45,000 nt of DNA from Tubiluchus corallicola (lineage: Eukaryota > Priapulida > Priapulimorpha > Priapulimorphida > Tubiluchidae), in assembly GCA_030141605.1 (NCBI GenBank), contig JAQGDQ010000657.1, positions 40,711 through 85,710 on the forward strand, in the 5' to 3' direction. Positions 39,668-45,000 of this stretch are shown piece after piece. The notes beneath the pieces were generated by a model. It did not search any database and was not told the DNA's origin. It saw nothing but the letters and a program-made list of their open reading frames with translations. Numbering within the stretch: position 1 is the first letter of the stretch; each line of letters starts with the position of its first letter. The position numbers and the translations under genes were made by a program.

Positions 39668-40376
39668 TTAATATTAATAATAATAATAATAATAATATTA
39701 AACGTTTTATTTTACAAACACAAGTACAATTAACAAAATACACACTTACATAAACAACACATACAGGAACACGTCCCTGCAAATACAGTTTTCTTTTTAA
39801 GCATAGTTGATGACAAAATACGATAATTTATAGCAAACACGTCTACATGTATATCATCACAGTGCTGATTGAATACATTGATTATCTACATTAAATATCT
39901 ACAAGGACAAAAGTATCGCTATTTTCTGTATTTAGTTATACGAAAAATTTCTATATCACAGCTGTCACAGAATTTGCAAGGACAGTTTTAAAGAATTCTG
40001 GCTCGCACGTCTCAAAACTGATTGTTTTCTTTCTAACTACCTTCTAGTAAGCTAGGGTTTTGTTTTTCTGCAAAATAAACGTTAGCATTCTGTCTGCAAT
40101 CAGCGTTAAATTTTAGAAAAATGCAAAAACATTTAACTACATGGGAATGGCAATTATTGAAAATGTACAAAAGATTTTGAGACACTTACGTTTTTGGTAT
40201 CATTAACAAGCGCCATCAGACGATTATACTCCTTCTTAAGACGAGCAATCTCATCTTCAAGCATTTGGATCTTGTTCTGTAAGGCGTTGATGAGAGCCAA
40301 CTTCTCAGCAAGTCTGTCTTCCAACTCAAACAAAGCATGCCAGTCTTCTTCTCGAATATTCTCAAGCTTGTCAAAT
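31285..40376 (-). CDS. Gene B: invertebrate intermediate filament protein with lamin-tail domain (5' exon missing)
   Basis: Ten coding segments on the minus strand: 40376-40190, 38386-38291, 36553-36395, 35174-35049, 34531-34311, 33876-33824, 33540-33404, 32425-32315, 31763-31695, 31323-31285. They join in frame to 398 residues plus stop. Domain order: coil 1B (residues 1 to about 130, with NELSNALRDIRKEYE near its end), linker, coil 2 ending at the IF hallmark EIAQYRKLLTGEE (about 250-262), a short hinge, and a lamin-tail Ig-fold (about 302 to the end). The C-terminus ends SGS with no CaaX box, and the hinge lacks a strong nuclear localisation signal, so a cytoplasmic IF is favoured over a lamin. 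The head and coil 1A exon is not seen within 4.6 kb upstream. Confidence 0.93.
31695..31763 (-). CDS. Gene B lamin-tail exon (C-terminal strand)
   Basis: 69 bp, 23 codons, phase 0 on both sides, with acceptor TTTTAG and donor GTAAGT. IPTRQWTGKRDVVVTTLFNE corresponds to the W-G-x-G…T-x-L-x-N strand pair of the domain. A stop codon lies directly upstream in frame (TTTTAG), so the exon cannot be longer at its 5' side. Confidence 0.88.
31990..32232. repeat. 20-bp minisatellite, about 12 copies
   Basis: The unit is GATCAACTGGCTGACTCAGT with A/G variants. It lies in the gene B intron between the two lamin-tail exons (32314-31764), preceded by GACTGACTGACTGACTCACT-type sequence. Confidence 0.95.
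32315..32425 (-). CDS. Gene B lamin-tail exon (central)
   Basis: 111 bp, 37 codons, phase 0 at both ends; acceptor GATTTCAG, donor GTAAAC. It contains GWQLRRR, IFPAGTTIKAG, which fit the G-W-x-L-x-R and F-P-x-x-x-x-L-K-A-G motifs of lamin-tail domains. The acceptor has a weak pyrimidine tract because a minisatellite begins about 15 bp upstream of it. Confidence 0.9.
32441..32887. repeat. 36-bp minisatellite, about 12 copies
   Basis: The unit is TCACACTCACGTTCACATAG followed by GTTCACATTTAAGTTA. Because 36 is a multiple of 3 and the unit has no stop, long open frames appear in several frames (12-residue period). It abuts the acceptor of the central lamin-tail exon on one side and a family E fragment on the other. 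Confidence 0.97.
32888..33040 (-). mobile_element. family E terminal fragment
   Basis: AAGAACTAGTGGCGCGACCG through TTCTTTCACGTAAGTCATTT to CTACAGTTTAAGATTGGGTC is nearly identical to the right terminus of copy 1 (14120-14264). Only the last ~150 bp are present; the break coincides with the end of the 36-bp array. It lies in a gene B intron. Confidence 0.85.
33404..33540 (-). CDS. Gene B hinge and first lamin-tail exon
   Basis: 137 bp: two bases completing a Thr codon, then 45 codons; acceptor CCTTTCAG, donor GTAAGC. The peptide runs DRSFVQTIESAV…QKRSKGNIAISEANIDDKFV, with VLENATRDT at its end. The G-N-I-x-I-x-E…D-x-K-F-V-x-L-x-N pattern is the start of a lamin-tail domain. The basic QKRSK is a weak candidate for a nuclear signal at most. 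Confidence 0.92.
33824..33876 (-). CDS. Gene B 53-bp hinge exon
   Basis: 53 bp: one base completing Arg (AG|A), 17 codons (LQESMTQMAMRDEQHIH), then one base of a Thr codon. Acceptor CTGTTTTTCAG is strong; donor GTCAGT is moderate. It is supported by phase: only with this exon does the GC donor of the previous exon keep the frame into the tail. The alternative is a weak GTTGAC donor at 34299 joined directly to the tail exon, skipping this one. Confidence 0.7.
34029..34258. repeat. (AGTC)n microsatellite
   Basis: About 57 nearly pure tetramers with one C variant, in the gene B intron at the rod/tail junction, 50 bp downstream of the GC donor. The SVSQ open frames are repeat-encoded. Confidence 0.98.
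34309..34310 (-). other. GC 5' splice site (GC-AG intron)
   Basis: The exon ends GAGACAAG and the intron starts GCAAGC, which matches the known GC-donor consensus AG|GCAAGT except for the last base. No good GT donor exists before the in-frame TGA 18 nt further on. If unspliced, the frame ends with ETRQANS then stop, removing the whole tail. Confidence 0.65.
34311..34531 (-). CDS. Gene B coil 2 exon with rod-end motif
   Basis: 221 bp: 73 codons plus AG of an Arg codon; acceptor ATTGTAG. It contains GDHLRRRIEELERNLNNDRT, the charged coil 2 heptads, and LRLDEEIAQYRKLLTGEE, the helix-termination motif that is the most diagnostic sequence of intermediate filaments. The plus-strand open frames at this place are shadows. 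Confidence 0.93.
35049..35174 (-). CDS. Gene B coil 2 exon
   Basis: 126 bp, 42 codons, phase 0; acceptor TTTCCTCAG, donor GTAAAC. The peptide IQEIIKTTAKKSSEEMAFKD… ending EYNKEVIGLRAR fits the early coil 2 region with its E-V-x-x-L-R-x-x pattern. Very Lys-rich. Confidence 0.9.
35755..35888. repeat. 16-bp tandem repeat, about 8 copies
   Basis: The unit is ACTCTTGACAACAGTT with C/T variants, in the gene B intron between 36394 and 35175. Confidence 0.92.
36395..36553 (-). CDS. Gene B exon: end of coil 1B to coil 2
   Basis: 159 bp, 53 codons, phase 0; acceptor CCTTTTTAG, donor GTATGT. It contains DVYRNIFHNELSNALRDIRK, the conserved F-x-N-E-L-x-x-A-I-R-D-I-R motif at the end of coil 1B in non-chordate IF proteins and lamins. 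The linker region EQMKSRPSNDDLYQAR follows. Confidence 0.93.
36863..37205. repeat. ~340-bp polypurine tract
   Basis: The plus strand is almost all A and G (GGAGAGGAG and AAGAGAAG mixtures) and the transcribed-gene strand is therefore polypyrimidine. It could form triplex DNA. It lies in the gene B intron that also holds the 29-bp array. Confidence 0.9.
37277..38298. repeat. 29-bp minisatellite, ~35 copies, carrying a copied 5' splice site
   Basis: The minus-strand unit is ATGAACAAGTACGTAAAGTC followed by TTTAACAAC. The right edge of the array runs into gene B exon 38291-38386: exon end CATGAACAA and donor GTACGTAAAG are the start of the first unit. Copies near the exon keep ACAAGTACGTA. Distal copies (37290-37510) are a subfamily with GAGCAAGTACGTCAAGTC or GTCGAGTC. 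Confidence 0.97.
38291..38386 (-). CDS. Gene B coil 1B exon (partner of A3)
   Basis: 96 bp, 32 codons, phase 0; acceptor TTGTTCAG. Begins RNEEEIMIRKDFERRIPELQ and ends QQLHEQ, then donor GTACGT. The sequence fits coil 1B (R-x-D-x-E-x-x-I…L-x-x-E). The last 9 coding bases are part of the flanking 29-bp tandem array. Confidence 0.92.
38400..39569. other. gene B intron, no gene seen
   Basis: Intronic sequence between exons at 40190 and 38386. The plus open frame at 39062-39253 has no motif. No repeat stands out before the AAC/AAT run. Confidence 0.45.
39570..39705. repeat. (AAC)n then (AAT)n microsatellite
   Basis: About 20 AAC units with one GAC, then about 25 AAT units with ATT variants. It is open in both directions as polyAsn or polyLeu; neither is a gene. 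Confidence 0.98.
40190..40376 (-). CDS. Gene B coil 1B exon (first exon visible, partner of A2)
   Basis: 187 bp: one base completing a codon from an unseen upstream exon, then 62 codons; acceptor TTTCTTTCAG, donor GTAAGT. The peptide begins FDKLENIREEDWHALFELED and ends RLMALVNDTKN, with heptad spacing. Its start phase equals that of gene A exon 2, which implies an upstream exon ending like A1 (head, coil 1A). Confidence 0.9.
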
Positions 40377-40399
40377 CTGAAAGAAAAAGTCGGTTGAAG

Positions 40400-40939
40400 A
40401 AATCTTATATCATAATTTTATGTGTTGCAGTTGTGGTTTACATTTGTCTGTCTCTAAACTGAGCAATATGATGTTGTGTAGCCGCCTGGAACCTGCACTT
40501 TTGGGTACCCCCTTGGAAGATGCAAACTGAAATAGTGGCATATTCTACCAGTTGACACGTTAATAAACATATTATTACTATTATTAAAATTAAGCTTGTA
40601 CTAATAGCTAATTCAATTAAAATAAATAAATATTACTAAATTTAAATAAGCTTTTCTATCAGATCCAAATCTGGAGTTCTCACAATGTCCTCTTTATTTG
40701 TTTAGCAAACACAAAGCCACAGACACTAAGTTTTTGAATGTGTGTTTAGAGGTTTCATGATCAGTTGGTGCGATCTGTTTACCCATTTTGCTTTCAAAAA
40801 TGCGTGAGGCAAGACGCGCCAGTATAACAGTGAAATATTCAGCGTCGGAAAATTATTCTATATTCATTATTGCTAATTATTGTTAATTATATAAATCGAC
40901 ATAATTTATTTGATTACAATGAATGGTCACCAGTCGTTC
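40400..40939. other. gene B upstream intron, no exon seen
   Basis: AT-rich, without a candidate for the missing first exon of gene B. Confidence 0.45.
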
Positions 40940-41757
40940 TTGTAGAATCTGTATTCTTGCATAATTCTGAATTGTGGACTGTAAAAGTTGTCCAGAAGAA
41001 AGAAATCAATGCCTTCCAAGGACGTCTCCTGTATTCTTGTATAATTCTGAATTGCTGACTGTCAAAGTTGTCCAGAAGAATGAAATGAATATCCTTCCAA
41101 AGACTCTACAGTAAGATGTTTGCATAAAATGGCCAAAGAAAATCTCAGATCATGACCTATATAATTTAACGAAGAAAGAATGGAGTGATGTTATACAGAA
41201 GCGTCGTCTTAGATGGATTGGACACGTCATCAGATTACCACAGGATTCTCCACTTATTATACAGCATTATATCAAGCACTAATACCTGGGAGGAAACCAA
41301 GAGGAGGACATCCGGATTGAACATGTCATTAGATTACCACAGGATTCTCTACTTACTACAGCATTACATCAAGCACTAATATCTGGGAGGAAACCAAGAG
41401 GAGGGTATCCGGATTGGACATGTCATCAGATTACCACAGGAATCTCCACTTACTACAGCATTACATCAAGCACTAATATCTGGGAAGAAACCAAAAGGAG
41501 GACAGCTGATCATGTATTTACATGTTCTGAAGAAGAGCTTATTGAGATCACATATTTGGATGTTCCAAAGAAAGATGTGTTATTATCACATATTTGAATG
41601 TTCTAAAGAAAGATTGATTAATATAACATAATTAGATGTTATGAATATCTATTAAATGCTCCAGCAAGCTTAGACAACAGTTTAGATACTTAGAACGTGA
41701 CAGCAGATCGGGGAACATGGTATCAAATTATGAGTGGTGCAGCTGTGTTGCATAACA

Positions 41758-41829
<72 letters not shown>
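40940..41829 (+). mobile_element. LINE 3' remnant with (GAT)n tail
   Basis: In shifting frames the plus strand encodes pieces of the C-terminal part of a non-LTR retrotransposon polyprotein: YNSELWTV, AFQGRLLY, ISDHDLYNLTKK-like, KKEWSDVIQKRRLRWIGHVI, and near the end DRGTWYQIMSGAAVLHNN. The R-R-L-R-W-x-G-H-V motif and the final W…A-A-x-L-H-N followed by a run of GAT triplets (41758-41829) are typical of such elements. Internal tandem duplications (78 bp at 40951, ~95 bp three times between 41215 and 41500) and frameshifts show that it is dead. Confidence 0.78.
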
Positions 41830-42593
41830 GCGAATCTTTCATCAACTTGTTCGTCCACAAGCTTTTACATTGTTGAATCGTAACAATTACAGAAATCTAG
41901 CTAATTATGATTGTGTTATTTTTAGTTTAATCTCAGGGAGTTAAACTGCTACATCAGCAAAAATCGTGATCACATTGCTGTTCAGCATTTAATCATATTT
42001 TCGAAGACAATGAAGTGATTGTCACAAACCACAGACGTACCACAGTGGGTCATAGATCTATATCATAGTGGGTCATAGATCTGTCGTTAATCCTTATCTT
42101 ATCTGCTATGCGGAAACCACAGTGCTAGTTACTTTAGACCAAGCAAAACGTCTGAGCGTCTTCTATCTAAAGTGTTTAAATATTATTCTTGTCTTAAGGA
42201 AACAGAATTCCCCATTGTTGTTTGTCTCTCTAACCCTGGTGCTTTACTGCATAAATATGGGAAAACACACATGCACTGCGCGAGAATGCCTTCATGAAAA
42301 CCCCAGAAAGGAGCAGAAAAGTAGAACGAAAAAATTCTCAAGGATAAAAAGGCAAAAGAGACGCTGAATAAACGTATTTTAATTTGCGTGTGTGCGCGTT
42401 TTGAGACTATGGCTCCCGCAACAGAAGACCAGGGGAACTAAACCATGCCTAACTCCATGACATATCTCCCAGGAATGTTAGGAATTTGTACCACACTGTG
42501 GTGGTCAATACACAGTACATACGTTAAAGCAAAAGACCACACTTTCATCATAAATAAAGCTTAAATAATTCACCCTGAATTTTTTGTCTGTTA
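41830..42593. other. no gene seen
   Basis: A short duplication AGTGGGTCATAGATCT (42043 and 42067) is present. The plus frame 42068-42367 is open for 99 codons and ends in a Lys/Arg-rich stretch, but has no motif I recognise. Confidence 0.4.
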
Positions 42594-42731
42594 CACACAC
42601 ACACATATATATATATATATGTGTATATATATATATATGTGTATATATATATATATGTGTATATGTATATGCATATACATATATGTGTATATGCATATAC
42701 ATATATGTGTATACATATATATATATATATG
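42594..42731. repeat. (CA)n/(TA)n array with GTGTATATA blocks
   Basis: ACACACACACATATATATAT is followed by repeated GTGTATATATATATATAT and ATGCATATACATATATGTGT blocks, mostly palindromic. Open frames on both strands are repeat-encoded. Confidence 0.97.
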
Positions 42732-44187
42732 TCGTAAACGAAGTGATGTTTTATTATAATACAAAGTTAATTCATTTGTGAGTTAATTTAATGAATATGA
42801 TACTTCCTCTTGTTGCGGATAATTCCTGCTGTTTTACTATTCCCCTCTTAGTTAAGACGAATTAGAACTAAATAAGGACAAAAATGCGTCATGACCAGGC
42901 ACTAAGAGCATTTATAGCCGGCGTCAAAATGTAAAACCAGATTTCACGCCTTCAGGCCTCAGATACGCAGCTATTATGCAGTCTTTCATTCTACCTACTG
43001 AATAGTCCCAGCTATAACTGTGCGACCTATAGCTGAAAAGCACTGCTTGCACCACAAAGCTCCATTCACATGCTCAAATTTACATTCCAAACTCATGAAA
43101 TGGAATGTTACAGGGATGCATGTTCTCACTGGTACTGATAATTACAAGAAATAAGTCCTACAGCGCTGCCTTTAACACTTTCTTGTTGTTAATTAGTGGC
43201 CTTCAGCGAGGTTTGGCCACATTTGTCCTTGGTAACAGCTATTATTAAAAGAAATTGTCATTTAAAGGTAAACTGGTAAGCAACAGCAGCGTGTCTTATC
43301 TACTACTAGTAGTAGTAGAGATTTTTTGTTTTACTGACAAATTTTCATTTACATTAGTAAGAACCTAAAATTGTATTAACCAAAAAATTGAAAACCCAGC
43401 TATGTAGGTTTACGAGTCTCTGTTACTATGAACTTCACGTAAATTAGTATTATAAAAAAGACTTGTTGACGTGATACTATGTACTTATCATTAGTGAACA
43501 TTTTACAAAATTAATTTTTAGCATATACAGCATTCAATAAATAACTAATGACATAAGTACTGCTGGACTATCTAAAATTTAAGGATACGAAGATTACTTA
43601 CATAATTCTTTTCGTCTTTTTTTGCATAAATTTTTCTGTTTCCCTAATTTTTTATTTTCTGTCATTATTAAAATTAATTTCTGCTGATGATTCAAACTGT
43701 GACAATCTTCCTTTATAATAAAACAGTTAGCAAACAAATCGTCTCTATAATCATTTTAAAGAAGACATTCTGTTAAAAAATGTTCTTCATTTCTACAACA
43801 TTCACATTACAAAAAGAACAAATCCTATCGTTTAAAGGACAAGAAAAGGGGTACTTGAAGTAGGTTTCAGAAAAATCGCTTTAAAAAATTATACTAGTTT
43901 ATAGCAATTTTATGCATATATCGTACTCGCATTCAAAATTATCGTTTTTCATCATCATCTGCTGTCATAAAAAGCTTATTTGCGCTACTGTTCACACGTC
44001 GTCATAAAAATCTGTGAAATTATTTTCTTCCATTCTTTGCTCCAACGTAAAGTGGTCAATTTGAGGTCAGTCACCATAAAAGACGGGAGAAGGATTTATC
44101 TTTTCACGCACGTTGGTATTGCCTGTTTGGACTTCGTACTGAGTAATTCTGTTGCATGCAAATACCGAATTTCAAATCCAGATCCAA
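42732..44187. other. no gene seen
   Basis: AT-rich. No candidate for the gene B head/coil 1A exon was found here on the minus strand. Confidence 0.45.
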
Positions 44188-44188
44188 C

Positions 44189-44250
44189 TATGAGCCTTTT
44201 CATAGTTCCAGTGATTGATGATTGATCGTGAAAAGGTCAAAAGTTAATTA
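44189..44250. mobile_element. MITE family M, 5' end fragment
   Basis: ATGAGCCTTTTCATAGTTCC, then GTGATTGATGATTGATCGTG and AAAAGGTCAAAAGTTAA, matches the first 60 bp of the copies at 14404 and 27751. The rest of the element is absent. Confidence 0.75.
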
Positions 44251-44779
44251 TTGTCTTTTAAATGTAATTTGAACTTCTATCTATTTTAATTAATGTTAGG
44301 TAAAGTCGTTTTAATGTAATATAATTTAATTGTAATTTTAAACCTTAGTGTATCTTAATTAATGTATTGTAACTACTAAAATCTGGACATTTTAAACTTA
44401 ATTCACGTGAATTTTTTGCCGACCGCTGGGGTTTTTTTGGTCGTTGCAAAAAAGTGGCGGCCCCGCTAAACCCCAGTTTAATTGATCGAGTTGCTCTCCA
44501 TGTTTCACTTCTGCTATAACTTTCTTTGTTTATAAACGAAATAAAACGAAGTAATAAACTATATTATAATATAAACGAAATAAACAAACTTAAATTGTAT
44601 TTTCAGAGACCTCTGACTCTTGTTGCTCACTTCATTCTACAAGAGAAAGAATTGCTCTAACAAACATCTTAATACGGTCATATGTCTTGCTGCCGTCACT
44701 AAGATTTTCAATATTCAATTAGAGGGTAGGTCACAAATCTATACAAACAGATAGTGATCTGGCCAGGCTACTCTGTCTT

Positions 44780-45000
44780 GACTGTATGCATGTAACAATT
44801 GCAAATAGTTTTTAAATGCTTTTTCCTTAGTAAGAACGAGTTTTCTGGTGCTAAATCAAACACTTCTAAAGTCAACGCCTCGGATCTGAAGGCTCTACTG
44901 GGCGCAATGGACTCAAAGCGGCTAAGGTTTGCGTGGCGGAACCAGTACGAGGGCGCAGCTTCTAAAACGAATACTCTCGACCTCTTAAATAGTAAACAAA
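44780..45000. other. right-edge stretch open on both strands (unidentified)
   Basis: GC-richer than its surroundings. The minus frame is open from the window edge to a TAG near 44780 and includes RSRVFVLEAAPSYWFRHANL and FRSEALTLEVFD. The plus frame is open from about 44796 to the edge and includes NASDLKALLGAMDSKRLRFA and WRNQYEGAASKTNTLDLLN. I recognise neither. It may be an edge of a repeat or of an exon; there is no basis to choose a strand. Confidence 0.3.

Noticed and set aside
31285-40376. Gene B as a nuclear lamin
   Set aside because: The C-terminus ends SGS without a CaaX box and the hinge has no strong nuclear localisation signal, although the long coil 1B and lamin-tail domain are shared with lamins. 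The head is not visible, so this is a preference, not proof.

Overview
The window is eukaryotic: short exons with GT-AG borders, AT-rich introns, and many microsatellites, minisatellites, MITE-like inverted repeats and decayed non-LTR retrotransposons. It carries parts of two tandem intermediate filament (IF) genes, both on the minus strand. They are best read as cytoplasmic IF proteins of a non-chordate invertebrate. Three points support this: a coil 1B of lamin length (about 40 residues longer than in vertebrate cytoplasmic IFs), a lamin-tail domain, and no CaaX box at the C-terminus. Marine and lophotrochozoan are guesses; the species cannot be fixed from this sequence.

Gene B (31285-40376) has ten coding exons in the window. 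They run from coil 1B through the rod-end motif (YRKLL.GEE) and the lamin-tail domain to a stop codon. Its first exon (head plus coil 1A) is not visible and probably lies beyond 45000. Gene A (3494-7595) lies downstream of B and has three exons: a long first exon with a Ser/Thr/Lys-rich head and coil 1A, then two coil 1B exons. Its remaining exons should lie left of position 1. Exons A2/A3 match B1/B2 in phase and almost in length (60/62 and 32/32 codons), so the genes are tandem duplicates.

Layout: 1-3493, intron of gene A with a 23-bp minisatellite. 3494-7595, gene A. 7600-31200, a long region between the genes made of inverted-repeat elements (8126-9612, 10543-10679, 11733-12737, 13451-15565, 17575-17864, 25249-27505, 27751-28133, 28780-29240, 30486-30699), a LINE remnant (16045-16690) and tandem arrays (18893-19525, 20450-21060, 21386-21680, 23431-23660, 24541-24900, 29344-30401). 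31218-40376, gene B, nearly every larger intron of which holds a tandem array. 40400-45000, a LINE remnant with a (GAT)n tail, microsatellites, and an unexplained stretch at the right edge that is open on both strands.

The most notable observations are: (1) a ~35-copy 29-bp intronic array whose unit contains a copy of the neighbouring exon's 5' splice site; (2) a phase-supported GC-AG intron exactly at the rod/tail junction, where retention would give a tail-less protein; (3) a lamin-tail domain lacking about 20 central residues; (4) several very long, well-preserved palindromes. I found no new enzymatic or defence-like system.
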